A DNA stretch of 7,716 nucleotides from Candidatus Accumulibacter sp. UBA704 (lineage in GTDB: Bacteria; Pseudomonadota; Gammaproteobacteria; Burkholderiales; Rhodocyclaceae), in contig DBMG01000108.1 in NCBI GenBank assembly GCA_002304785.1, forward strand, positions 2,934 through 10,649, written 5' to 3'. The notes under the pieces were generated by a model. It did not search any database. It was not told the origin of the DNA and was given only the letters and a program-made list of their open reading frames with translations. The position numbers were made by a program, and so were the translations under genes. Positions 1 to 6,206 of this stretch are shown here, piece by piece. Numbering within the stretch: the first letter of the stretch is position 1; each line of letters starts with the position of its first letter.

Positions 1-23
1 TGGGGCCTCGTCTTCAGTCAGTC

Positions 24-40
24 GCCCGTTTTAAACGGGC
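24..40. other. Perfect short inverted repeat downstream of the acetate permease gene
   Basis: GCCCGTT-TTA-AACGGGC forms a perfect 7-bp stem with a 3-base loop, 10 bases beyond the permease stop codon. It sits where a 3'-end hairpin is expected for the leftward transcript. No T run follows it on the minus strand, so it is not a textbook intrinsic terminator. It may act as an RNA 3'-end stabiliser or a weak terminator. Confidence 0.4.
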
Positions 41-49
41 GTAGCAAGG

Positions 50-664
50 TTACTTGAAGATCCCGAAGGGCTTGCCGACCGGCAGGAAGACCCGTCCGAA
101 AAACGTGTTCAACACCACGGCGGCGCAGGCATAGAAGGACAGCAGCGCGGTAACCATTTCGGCCCAGGCGCCGATCGTGTGGGTGAGGTGCGGTGCCACG
201 CCGAACGCGTTCAGGGACAGCGCGGCCAGAAGAACGTCGATTACCACCATGATGATGAAGATCAGCTTGCTGACTTCCATGGCGCCGAGCGTCATGAGGA
301 CCGAGAAGATCAGATAGCCCAGGAAGGCGAATCCGAGTTGTTTGACGTCGCAGGCGGCGGCCAGCTCCGGGCCGAAGACGCCCATCTTCATCATCCAGGC
401 CACGGCAACCGAGTACCAGAAGAACGCGTAGGCGCCGAAGACCGTTCCACCCCAGATGTTTTCGTAGATGAAGTCGAGGATGCAGGCCACGAGCTGGGCC
501 GTTGCGCCCAGGAAGATCGCGTAGACGATGACGAAGGACAGGCCGGTGGTGATGCCGAGCTTCTGCGAGGCGGCAACGAACGTGACGATGGCCAGGCCGA
601 AAAGCCCCAGGGCGGTCGGGTTGGCAATCGCAATCTTGACTCTTTGTGTTTCAGCTACGCTCAT
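50..664 (-). CDS. Acetate/succinate permease, AceTr (GPR1/FUN34/YaaH) family
   Basis: This is an inner-membrane transporter of the acetate uptake family (SatP/YaaH in Escherichia coli, Ato/Gpr1 in fungi), which imports acetate and in some members succinate with protons. The family signature appears near the N-terminus as NPTALGL (residues 15-21; commonly NPAPLGL). The conserved aromatic stretch GAYAFFWYS (77-85) also fits. Six hydrophobic segments can be read, roughly at 14-33, 42-62, 73-93, 110-128, 133-152 and 165-190. The length of 204 aa is typical of the bacterial family. I chose ATG at 664: an AGGAGA ribosome binding site lies 7 bases upstream, while the in-frame TTG three bases earlier would be too close. 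It is transcribed away from the phosphofructokinase gene. Acetate is the usual substrate, but the exact specificity cannot be read from the sequence, so no gene symbol is given. Confidence 0.9.
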   Translation of the reverse strand: MSVAETQRVKIAIANPTALGLFGLAIVTFVAASQKLGITTGLSFVIVYAIFLGATAQLVACILDFIYENIWGGTVFGAYAFFWYSVAVAWMMKMGVFGPELAAACDVKQLGFAFLGYLIFSVLMTLGAMEVSKLIFIIMVVIDVLLAALSLNAFGVAPHLTHTIGAWAEMVTALLSFYACAAVVLNTFFGRVFLPVGKPFGIFK

Positions 665-716
665 CAAATAATCTCCTGAAAAAATGCTGGTTGTTGGCCA
701 ATGGATACTGCAGAAA

Positions 717-744
717 GTGGTCGGCGTCGGCGGGAGACCGACAC
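717..744 (-). other. Second hairpin in the permease leader
   Basis: GTG-g-TCGG (717-724) is complementary to CCGACAC (738-744), with G720 bulged and a 13-base loop. It lies between the T tract and the ribosome binding site of the permease, so the proposed leader is structured over much of its length. No known riboswitch family is recognised. Confidence 0.25.
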
Positions 745-770
745 GCTAGGCAATAGGCGAGAGGGCAGGC

Positions 771-818
771 AAAAAAACAAAACGCGCTGAAAAATCAATC
801 CGATGGCCGAATCCAGCG
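771..818 (-). promoter_or_regulatory. Attenuator-like hairpin and T tract in the permease leader
   Basis: Read on the minus strand, CGCTGGA (818-812) can pair with TTCAGCG (791-785), giving a 7-bp stem with one G-U pair and a 20-base loop. After two bases comes the tract TTTTGTTTTTTT (782-771). This has the layout of an intrinsic terminator. It lies inside the predicted leader of the permease mRNA, about 20-65 bases after the proposed start of transcription and over 100 bases before the start codon. It could cause premature termination, or be a chance A/T tract. The large loop lowers confidence. Confidence 0.3.
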
Positions 819-844
819 TCTGCACCCGTCCGAAATTCGGGCGG

Positions 845-873
845 ATTATAGTCCTCGCGAATGCGGCGGGCAA
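845..873 (-). promoter_or_regulatory. Sigma-70-type promoter for the acetate permease
   Basis: On the minus strand a perfect -10 hexamer TATAAT (850-845) lies 17 bases downstream of TTGCCC (873-868), a 4-of-6 match to the -35 consensus. Transcription would start near 838, leaving a leader of about 170 bases before the permease ATG. This is the best vegetative promoter in the window. The leader length is an inference from promoter position. Confidence 0.55.
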
Positions 874-1234
874 ACGGAAAACCAGACGCAAGAATTGCCA
901 TGCCCCCTCCACGAATCATGATCAACTGTTGCGACAACGGACTCGCCCGGCGCTCTTTTGCCTGTTCGCGGCAATTGGCAAGGGCGGACGAAGTCAACCG
1001 CGATGGTATCGCAAACCGTCTGCGGCCCTATTGTGGCTTTCCACATCGTCGACGATCGAAACGTCTGTCTTGCAGGGGCTTTTTGAGGCGGCAAGGGCGT
1101 CTGATGAGTTAAAATCAGCCGATTTTGCCCGTTGAGCCATCATTGCCCGGTCACGGAATTCGAGCGGTGTCCTGACCCGGTGTTGTGGTTGAAGCTGCGT
1201 CGTTGTCCCATTTATTTCATTCAAGGACCCAAGC
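874..1234. other. Intergenic region between the divergent permease and phosphofructokinase genes
   Basis: No gene is supported here. An open frame of 110 codons on the plus strand (803-1135) lacks a ribosome binding site and any recognisable protein motif, and it overlaps the permease promoter. The stretch must hold the phosphofructokinase promoter. A TAAAAT hexamer (1110-1115) is a candidate -10 box, but no good -35 hexamer lies 16-18 bases upstream. It is overlapped by the inverted repeat AAAATC-AGCC-GATTTT (1111-1126). Confidence 0.4.
1111..1126. promoter_or_regulatory. Inverted repeat overlapping a candidate -10 box upstream of the phosphofructokinase gene
   Basis: AAAATC-AGCC-GATTTT is a perfect 6-bp dyad with a 4-base centre, about 110 bases before the start codon. 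It overlaps TAAAAT (1110-1115). It could be an operator or simply AT-rich promoter DNA. No known regulator motif is recognised. Confidence 0.25.
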
Positions 1235-2941
1235 ATGAGCACGCTGACAGATCAGCTATTGAAGATGGAGAAGCACAACTCGTTGTTTGAATCGGCGGTA
1301 CGCGCGTTGCCGCTGCCCGTCTGCGCCGCCTTCGGTAATGCGGCCAATCCGCAGGCGGTGACCTTCGCCAACACCTCGCGAATTCTCAGCACCCAGGACA
1401 GCGACAGTGTCGCCAAGAGCTTCCCGAATTCCGTGGGCGCCTCCGGCAACGCCGTGCTGGCGTCGGCGGGCGCCCACCCGAAGGCCGCCCAGGGCAAGCG
1501 CGTGGCCGTGCTCTTTTCCGGCGGGCCGGCCGCCGGCGGCCATAACGTCGTCTGCGGCCTCAAGCGCGTGCTCGGGCCGGGCAACACCCTGCTCGGCGTC
1601 AAGCCCGGGCCGAAGGGCCTGATCAAGGGACAACTGTTCGAAATCCGCGACGCCGACATCGACGGCATCCTCAACACCGGCGGCTTCGACTACCTCGGCA
1701 CCGACCGCACCAAGATCAAGACCGACGCCCAGTTCAACCACGTGCGCGACACCTGCATCAACCACAAGCTCGACGCCATCGTCGTCATCGGCGGCGACGA
1801 CTCCAACACCAACGCCGCCGTGCTCGCCGAATTCCTGTTCAAGGACGTCAAGCCCGACGGCTCGGGCGTACAAGTCATCGGCGTCCCCAAGACCATCGAC
1901 GGCGACCTGCAGATCGGCGACCTCCTGCCCATCTCCTTCGGCTTCGACACCGCCACCAAGATCTACGGCGAAATGGTCGGCAACATCCTGCAGGACACCC
2001 GCTCCTCGCTCAAATACTGGCACTTCATCAAGCTGATGGGCCGCTCGGCCTCGCACGTGACCATGGAAGTCGCGCTGCAGACCAAGCCGGCCATCACCCT
2101 CATCTCCGAAGAAGTGGCCGCCAAGCGCCAATCGCTCAGCGCGATCGTCAACCAGATCGCCCAGACCGTTGTCGCCCGTGCCTACCAAGGCATCAACCAC
2201 GGCGTCGTGCTGATCCCCGAAGGGCTGATCGAATTCATCCCGGAAATGCACGACCTCATTGCCGAGCTGAACGACGTCCTGGCGCAGAACGCTGCCGAAT
2301 TCGAAGCCCTGCACACCCAGGCGCGCCCGATGTTCGTGCAGAACCTCCTCTCGGCGCACAACGCGGCCCTGCTGGCCTCGCTGCCCGACTACCTGGTCAA
2401 CATGCTGCTGGCCGAGCGCGACTCGCACGGCAACCTGCAGGTCTCCCTGATCCCCACCGAACAGCTGCTGATCGACATGACCGCGCGGGCCATCGAGGAC
2501 ATCGACGCCCAGGTCCCGTTCTCCGCGCACTCCCACTTCCTCGGCTACGAAGGCCGCTGCGGCGCGCCGACGCTGTTCGATGCCGCCTACACCTACAACC
2601 TCGGCCTCACCGCCGGCTCGCTGATCCTCGACGGGCGGACCGGCTACATGGCCACGGTGACCGATCTCGACCAGGGGGGCGTGCCACGGGCCATCCCGCT
2701 GACCGGCCTGCTCAATATCGAACGGCGTCACGGCAAGGACGAATTCGTCATCGAGAAGGCGCTGGTCAAGATGGATTCGCCGGCCATGCAGTACTTCGTG
2801 TCGCGCCGTGCCGACTGGGCGGCCGAAGACCGCTTCTGCTCGCCCGGCCCGCGCCAGCTGTGGGGCAGCGTGGCCAACCAGATGCCGATGAGCGTGGCCC
2901 TCAACTCCGGCGCCCAATCGCTGATGTTCAGGATCGGTTAG
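1235..2941 (+). CDS. pfp: Pyrophosphate-dependent 6-phosphofructokinase (long form)
   Basis: It phosphorylates fructose 6-phosphate to fructose 1,6-bisphosphate using pyrophosphate (EC 2.7.1.90). The reaction is reversible, so the cytosolic enzyme can serve glycolysis and gluconeogenesis. The phosphate-donor loop SGGPAAGGHN is at residues 95-104. GGDDSN (186-191) carries Asp where ATP-dependent enzymes have Gly (GGDGS), and PKTIDGD (218-224) carries the Lys typical of PPi-dependent enzymes, with the catalytic Asp in TIDGD. MGRSASH (268-274) is the sugar-phosphate-binding MGR motif. At 568 aa it matches the long class (plant beta subunit, spirochaete and Entamoeba enzymes) rather than the roughly 320-aa short class. 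The ATG at 1235 has AAGGA 7 bases upstream. Codon use is strongly G/C-ending. It stands alone between its leader and an intrinsic terminator, divergent from an acetate permease. The PPi call rests on well-known diagnostic residues. Confidence 0.95.
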   Translation: MSTLTDQLLKMEKHNSLFESAVRALPLPVCAAFGNAANPQAVTFANTSRILSTQDSDSVAKSFPNSVGASGNAVLASAGAHPKAAQGKRVAVLFSGGPAAGGHNVVCGLKRVLGPGNTLLGVKPGPKGLIKGQLFEIRDADIDGILNTGGFDYLGTDRTKIKTDAQFNHVRDTCINHKLDAIVVIGGDDSNTNAAVLAEFLFKDVKPDGSGVQVIGVPKTIDGDLQIGDLLPISFGFDTATKIYGEMVGNILQDTRSSLKYWHFIKLMGRSASHVTMEVALQTKPAITLISEEVAAKRQSLSAIVNQIAQTVVARAYQGINHGVVLIPEGLIEFIPEMHDLIAELNDVLAQNAAEFEALHTQARPMFVQNLLSAHNAALLASLPDYLVNMLLAERDSHGNLQVSLIPTEQLLIDMTARAIEDIDAQVPFSAHSHFLGYEGRCGAPTLFDAAYTYNLGLTAGSLILDGRTGYMATVTDLDQGGVPRAIPLTGLLNIERRHGKDEFVIEKALVKMDSPAMQYFVSRRADWAAEDRFCSPGPRQLWGSVANQMPMSVALNSGAQSLMFRIG

Positions 2942-2958
2942 ATCCCGGTTTCATGATC

Positions 2959-3003
2959 AGCCCGTGGCCGCAGCAGCGACACGCCCACGGGCTTTTCTGT
3001 TAT
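2959..3003 (+). terminator. Intrinsic terminator of the phosphofructokinase gene
   Basis: AGCCCGTGG (2959-2967) pairs perfectly with CCACGGGCT (2985-2993), a 9-bp GC-rich stem with a 17-base loop. The T-rich tail TTTTCTGTTATT runs to about 3003. It starts 18 bases after the stop codon at 2941 and abuts the stop codon of the convergent Hsp20 gene. The minus-strand reading lacks a T run, so it should work only for rightward transcription. Confidence 0.85.
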
Positions 3004-3383
3004 TAGTCGACGCGGATTTCGATCCTGCGCGGCTGTGCGTGTTCGGCCTTGGGGATACGCAGCTTGAGCACGCCCTGGTTGAGTTCGGCGCTGACCCTGC
3101 TCGAATCGAGTTCCCTCGAGAGGGTGAACGCCCGGCGGTAACGGGGGAGACTCACCTCTGCGTGGCTGGATTCCATGCCCTCGGGCAACTCCAACGCCAC
3201 TTCGCCTTCGATGGTCAGCGTGTCGGCTTCCACTTGGAGGGTGAGCTTGTCCTTGGGTACGCCCGGAAGGTCGGCATACAAGGTGATGCCTCCAGCGTCC
3301 TCGATGACATCGGTTGGCGGCAGCAGCGCCGCTTCGTCTCGGGATATCTCGGTAGTCTTGGTTAAGGCGGGATTTTCGCTCAT
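3003..3383 (-). CDS. Small heat shock protein, Hsp20/alpha-crystallin family (second of tandem pair)
   Basis: This is an ATP-independent cytosolic holdase that binds unfolding proteins and forms oligomers. The alpha-crystallin domain spans about residues 22-112 of 126: LYADLPGVPKDKL (35-47) is the usual A-x-L-PGV segment, DTLTIEGE (54-61) the central strand, and LNQGVLKLRIPK (101-112) the conserved G-V-L motif. The C-terminal IEI (121-123) is the I-x-I motif that docks into a neighbouring subunit. The N-terminal arm is short, as in many bacterial members. ATG at 3383 has AGGAGG 5 bases upstream within the 17-bp gap to the preceding Hsp20 gene, so the two are probably one operon. The gene converges on the phosphofructokinase gene. 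It differs substantially from its partner, so this is an old pair and not a recent tandem duplication. Confidence 0.93.
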   Translation of the reverse strand: MSENPALTKTTEISRDEAALLPPTDVIEDAGGITLYADLPGVPKDKLTLQVEADTLTIEGEVALELPEGMESSHAEVSLPRYRRAFTLSRELDSSRVSAELNQGVLKLRIPKAEHAQPRRIEIRVD

Positions 3384-3400
3384 GGTGTCCTCCTGATTTC

Positions 3401-3832
3401 TTACTGAATGGTGATCCGCCGCGGTTGCGCTTCTTCCTTGCGCAGGATGCGTACATGCAGCACGCCGTCGCGGTACTTGGCTTCGATGGCGTTCGGGTCC
3501 ACGTCGTCCGGCAATGACACGACGCGCCGGAAACGGCCGGCGAAGCGCTCGTCGATGTGCAGGGTGGCCTTATCGGGAACCGGGTCAACCTTTCGTTCGC
3601 CGGCGATGGTAAGCATCCCTTTTACCAGATGGACTTCCAGCGTCGCCGGGTCGATGCCAGGGGCGAAGGCATAGATGTCCACCGCCTGTGACGTGCCGCC
3701 GACATTCAGCGCCGGGAATCCGCGCGTCAAGCCGCGGATATTCGGGTTCGGGTCGAATGGCTGCTGCATGCCGCGTTGCAGCCGGTCGAGCTCCGCGAAC
3801 AGGTCGCGGGGGAACAATGAACGGTAGTACAT
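3401..3832 (-). CDS. Small heat shock protein, Hsp20/alpha-crystallin family (first of tandem pair)
   Basis: It is a 143-aa holdase chaperone of the same family as the downstream gene. An N-terminal arm (1-40) begins with MYYRSLFPRDLFAELDRLQR, rich in aromatic residues and typical of the substrate-binding arm. The alpha-crystallin domain covers about 45-132: VDIYAFAPGI (51-60), GMLTIAGER (72-80), FRRVVSLPDDVD (101-112) and YRDGVLHVRIL (120-130) with the G-V-L motif. The C-terminal ITI (140-142) is the I-x-I motif, right at the end of the chain. The ATG at 3832 has AAAGGAG 6 bases upstream. Hsp20 pairs of unequal type often form mixed oligomers; that these two do so is inference. A sigma-32-like promoter candidate lies about 60-80 bases upstream. 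Confidence 0.94.
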   Translation of the reverse strand: MYYRSLFPRDLFAELDRLQRGMQQPFDPNPNIRGLTRGFPALNVGGTSQAVDIYAFAPGIDPATLEVHLVKGMLTIAGERKVDPVPDKATLHIDERFAGRFRRVVSLPDDVDPNAIEAKYRDGVLHVRILRKEEAQPRRITIQ

Positions 3833-3855
3833 GCAGAACTCCTTTCCTAGGTTGC

Positions 3856-3875
3856 GAGGGCTCGATCACGCCCTC
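3856..3875 (-). other. Hairpin in the leader of the hsp20 pair
   Basis: GAGGGC (3856-3861) and GCCCTC (3870-3875) form a 6-bp stem with an 8-base loop, 24 bases upstream of the first hsp20 start codon. Leaders of bacterial hsp20 genes often carry RNA thermometers (ROSE or fourU). Here the stem does not sequester the AAAGGAG ribosome binding site (3839-3845), and no UUUU or U(U/C)GCU element faces it. A thermometer is therefore not supported. Confidence 0.3.
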
Positions 3876-3888
3876 TTGTGACTCTTAG

Positions 3889-3915
3889 TTAAGGTGCTGT
3901 GCGCGTATTTTCAAG
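3889..3915 (-). promoter_or_regulatory. Candidate sigma-32 (heat shock) promoter for the hsp20 pair
   Basis: On the minus strand CTTGAA (3915-3910) matches the sigma-32 -35 core exactly. After a 13-base spacer comes CACCTTAA (3896-3889), a partial match to the CCCCATNT -10 element. The spacing is right for sigma-32, and the position, about 57 bases before the first hsp20 start, is sensible. The -10 match is weak. The -35 element overlaps a perfect 10-bp palindrome CAAGTACTTG (3912-3921). Confidence 0.45.
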
Positions 3916-3921
3916 TACTTG

Positions 3922-4082
3922 TTTTCGTGGGGATTGTCACCACATACATCATTTTATTCACCCGATGGTTTTCAGATGCCTGTCCAAAGGCTTGCGCGAA
4001 CGGTTCGGCCCTCTCGGACACTGGGTGGTCTCGTTCGAAGTGGCAGCCCACCCTCTAGCCGGCTAACTCTATTCCGTCGAAT
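3922..4082. other. Gene-free spacer between hsp20 promoter and regulator 3' end
   Basis: No coding region is supported; the 70-codon plus-strand frame here has no recognisable motif and runs into the regulator gene. Three dyads are visible: CGAAC-G-GTTCG (3997-4007), GGGTGG-N19-CCACCC (4023-4053) and the 10-bp palindrome TAGCCGGCTA (4056-4065). The second lies 30 bases past the regulator stop codon and could be its 3' hairpin, but no T run follows on the minus strand. Confidence 0.35.
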
Positions 4083-6002
4083 TTATGATGACTTGGTAAT
4101 TTGTATGTTGTATTTCTTTAGTTTTCGATAGAGCGTCTGTCGCGAGATGCCGAGCTTTATCGCAGTCCTCTTTATGTTGTATTGACTGGACTGAAGGGCT
4201 GACAGCAGTCGTGAATCCTCCTGTCTTTCCGTATCCCCTTCGGGTGTCGCAGCCTCGTTCATCGGTTGGTCATATTCTCTGTTCTCTAGAAACCTCCTGA
4301 TGGTTTCCCCGCTTACTTCCGAGTCCCCCGCCGTGACCACCAGTCGTTCGATGAAATGAGACAACTCGCGAATGTTTCCAGGCCAGGAATGGCGACACAG
4401 TTCAAGATAGGCGTCCTCGGAAAAATCAACCGATCTCCCGTAGTGTTTTTGGTGAAGTCTTAGAAATTCCCTGGAAAGGTGGTCGATATCGCCATTTCTT
4501 TGACCAAGGCTCGGCAAGTTAAGAACCAGCACCTTGAGTCGGTAATAAAGATCCTGGCGGAATTGCCCCGATTCGATGAGGCGCACCAGGTTCTGGTTGG
4601 AGGCAGCGATTACGCGGACGTCGATCGGGATGTATTTGTCGCCGCCGAGTCGCATGATCTGCCTTTCCTGAAGTGCGCGCAGAAGGCGGCTTTGTCCGTA
4701 TTTGTCCATTTCTGAAATTTCGTCGAGGAACAATGTGCCTCGGTGGGCCATTTCAAAAAGACCCGGCTTGCCCTTCTTGACTGCCCCTGTGAAGGCGCCT
4801 TCGACATAGCCGAACAATTCGCTTTCCAGCAGATTTGCAGGCAACGCGGCACAGTTGATGGCGACGAACGGCCCCATCTTTCTAGCGCTCAGGTTGTGGA
4901 TGCCTTGCGCGAACAACTCCTTCCCTGTCCCGGATTCTCCCTGGATGAGTATGGTTGCATCCGTTTTTGCAATTTCCTGTGCGATGCGTTTTGCCTCCAC
5001 AATCTGCGGAGATCGTCCAAGTATGTCGGTCATTGAATATTTGGCGGCAAATTTCTTGACGAGGATTTCGTTGCGAATCGTTGCTTCGGCTTCCTGAATG
5101 CGGCTGATTTCCTGGAAAGTCACAAAAGCGCCGATGGGTGCGTTCTCCACGACAATGGGGCCGATGTTGAAGCAGATCCACGTGCCGTCGCGCTTGAATA
5201 CCTCCCCCCGGAGCTCGCTTCCCGCGCGCAGGCATTCATCGATCCCGGGCAGGTCGATCAGCGCATCGAGCGGTTTGCCCAGGTAGTCTTTTGTGGCGCA
5301 GTCCAGGAGTCTTGCAGCGACAGGGTTGATGACCTGAATCCGCTTCTGGCGGTCGATGCTGATAACGCCTTCAAGAGAGTATTCAATGAGCGCCCTGAAC
5401 GTTTCGGTGTTTTCCTTTTCGATCTGCCTTCCGAGAACGATTCGCTGCGCCTCCAGCAGGGCATTCCTGATGGACAGGTTTCCTGACTGGAGCAGTATCG
5501 CGCGGAGTCCATGCTCCCTGGCGACCCTGATGGTCTTGATGCCGCCGAAAACGACGTCATAGTTCAGTTTCGCCACTTCCTCGACGACCGGCGGAATGTC
5601 CTCGTCGGCTTGCAGGCGATGGACCGTAATTTCCACGTTCGAAAGCCTGGCAATCACCTCGATGTCGGTAACCATGTTGTCGAAGGCGATGAACGCCGCC
5701 CGCAGGCGCTCCATCTTCGTCATTTCCTTGGCGTCAAGGCATATCCGGGCAAGGTCCTGTCCGGTGGTGACAATTTCCACGACCGGGATCTTGATCTCCG
5801 CGTACTGGATCAGCATTGCCAGGCCGCCACGGGCGACCAATACCTCGACGCCCTCATGCTGAAGGCGTGTTGCGAGCGCAGGGGCCTTCGACAGGTCTGT
5901 CAGGTGCAATTCGACCTCGTCCCGCAGATCGAGGTCGTCGCACAGGCTCTCCGTCTGTTCAAACAGATCCCTGTCGGCGGTGATCAGAGCAATCTTCGGC
6001 AT
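4083..6002 (-). CDS. Sigma-54-dependent transcriptional activator with PrpR-type sensor domain
   Basis: This 639-aa enhancer-binding protein uses ATP hydrolysis to open promoters held by sigma-54 RNA polymerase. Domain order: PrpR_N-like ligand sensor (about 1-190, with VARGGLAMLI at 57-66), PAS domain (about 200-305), AAA+ core (about 325-555), and a Fis-type helix-turn-helix (608-631, ISRQTLYRKLKKYNI). In the core, GESGTGKE (355-362) is Walker A, GAFTGA (402-407) is the sigma-54 contact loop, and GTLFLDEIS (422-430) is Walker B. RQDLYYRL (482-489) holds the candidate arginine fingers, and WPGNIREL (540-547) is sensor II. All are intact, so it should be active. There is no receiver domain, so it is probably ligand-controlled. 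PrpR itself senses 2-methylcitrate; the ligand here is unknown. AAAAAGGA lies 11 bases before the ATG, slightly far. It diverges from the receptor gene it probably controls. The 3' half is unusually AT-rich for this window. Confidence 0.93.
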   Translation of the reverse strand: MPKIALITADRDLFEQTESLCDDLDLRDEVELHLTDLSKAPALATRLQHEGVEVLVARGGLAMLIQYAEIKIPVVEIVTTGQDLARICLDAKEMTKMERLRAAFIAFDNMVTDIEVIARLSNVEITVHRLQADEDIPPVVEEVAKLNYDVVFGGIKTIRVAREHGLRAILLQSGNLSIRNALLEAQRIVLGRQIEKENTETFRALIEYSLEGVISIDRQKRIQVINPVAARLLDCATKDYLGKPLDALIDLPGIDECLRAGSELRGEVFKRDGTWICFNIGPIVVENAPIGAFVTFQEISRIQEAEATIRNEILVKKFAAKYSMTDILGRSPQIVEAKRIAQEIAKTDATILIQGESGTGKELFAQGIHNLSARKMGPFVAINCAALPANLLESELFGYVEGAFTGAVKKGKPGLFEMAHRGTLFLDEISEMDKYGQSRLLRALQERQIMRLGGDKYIPIDVRVIAASNQNLVRLIESGQFRQDLYYRLKVLVLNLPSLGQRNGDIDHLSREFLRLHQKHYGRSVDFSEDAYLELCRHSWPGNIRELSHFIERLVVTAGDSEVSGETIRRFLENREYDQPMNEAATPEGDTERQEDSRLLSALQSSQYNIKRTAIKLGISRQTLYRKLKKYNIQITKSS

Positions 6003-6042
6003 AGGCTGGAAAATCCTTTTTGGAAGCGGCTTCGGCGGATAA

Positions 6043-6056
6043 GTCTCGAGTCTCGA
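6043..6056. repeat. Tandem 7-bp repeat with embedded dyad in the regulator leader
   Basis: GTCTCGA occurs twice in direct succession. The same bases contain the inverted repeat TCGAG-T-CTCGA (6046-6056). It lies 41-54 bases upstream of the regulator start codon, where an operator or leader hairpin could affect regulator expression. No known binding motif is recognised. Confidence 0.3.
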
Positions 6057-6087
6057 CGATCATTGAACAAGTGAAATCGTTGCCAAC

Positions 6088-6146
6088 TGTAACTGATGTC
6101 TCGCCGATGTGCCACACATGTAACCAAATGTTGTTACACTTGTAAC
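6088..6146. promoter_or_regulatory. Probable upstream activator sites for the sigma-54 regulator (TGTAAC repeats)
   Basis: TGTAAC occurs at 6088-6093, 6119-6124 and 6141-6146, with its complement GTTACA at 6133-6138. These make two overlapping dyads, TGTAAC-N8-GTTACA (6119-6138) and GTTACA-CT-TGTAAC (6133-6146). The direct copies start 31 and 22 bases apart, close to three and two helical turns, so they lie on one face of the DNA. Relative to the proposed start of transcription near 6217 they lie at about -71 to -129, the usual range for enhancer-binding protein sites. Binding by the divergent regulator is inferred. The sites are also close enough to affect the regulator's own expression. Confidence 0.6.
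6107..6119. repeat. Dyad ATGTG-CCA-CACAT within the regulatory region
   Basis: A perfect 5-bp inverted repeat with a 3-base centre, adjoining the TGTAAC dyads. It may extend the regulator's binding region or serve another regulator. It does not share the TGTAAC core. Confidence 0.3.
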
Positions 6147-6190
6147 GTAAGAGTGCAATAAAATCACTTAAAAAACAGCATGAAGGCCAT

Positions 6191-6206
6191 TGGCACGCGA
6201 TCTGCT
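6191..6206 (+). promoter_or_regulatory. Sigma-54 (-24/-12) promoter of the receptor gene
   Basis: TTGGCACG-CGAT-CTGCT matches the sigma-54 consensus (TTGGCACG-N4-TTGCW) at all but one base. The invariant GG (6192-6193) and GC (6204-6205) are separated by exactly 10 bases. It points toward the receptor gene, with transcription expected near 6217 and a leader of about 180 bases. The adjacent divergent gene encodes a sigma-54 activator, which strongly supports the call. An AT-rich stretch with an A6 tract (6158-6178) lies between promoter and activator sites and could aid DNA bending; no clear IHF consensus is present. Confidence 0.85.

Noticed and set aside
24..40. Hairpin after the permease gene as an intrinsic terminator
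   Set aside because: No T run follows on the minus strand, so it is listed only as an inverted repeat.
803..1135. 110-codon plus-strand open frame upstream of the phosphofructokinase gene
   Set aside because: No ribosome binding site or recognisable motif, and it overlaps the permease promoter.
1189..1217. TTGAAG-N17-TTATTT as a promoter for the phosphofructokinase gene
   Set aside because: The -10 hexamer matches only two consensus positions, and a start there would leave almost no leader before the ribosome binding site.
1256..2917. 553-codon open frame antisense to the phosphofructokinase gene
   Set aside because: It covers nearly the whole gene on the other strand and encodes a low-complexity V/G/D/E/R/H-rich sequence. 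This is the usual by-product of strong G/C third-position bias; no ribosome binding site or known motif supports it.
3839..3875. RNA thermometer (ROSE or fourU) in the hsp20 leader
   Set aside because: The visible hairpin does not pair with the AAAGGAG site, and no anti-Shine-Dalgarno U-rich segment faces it.
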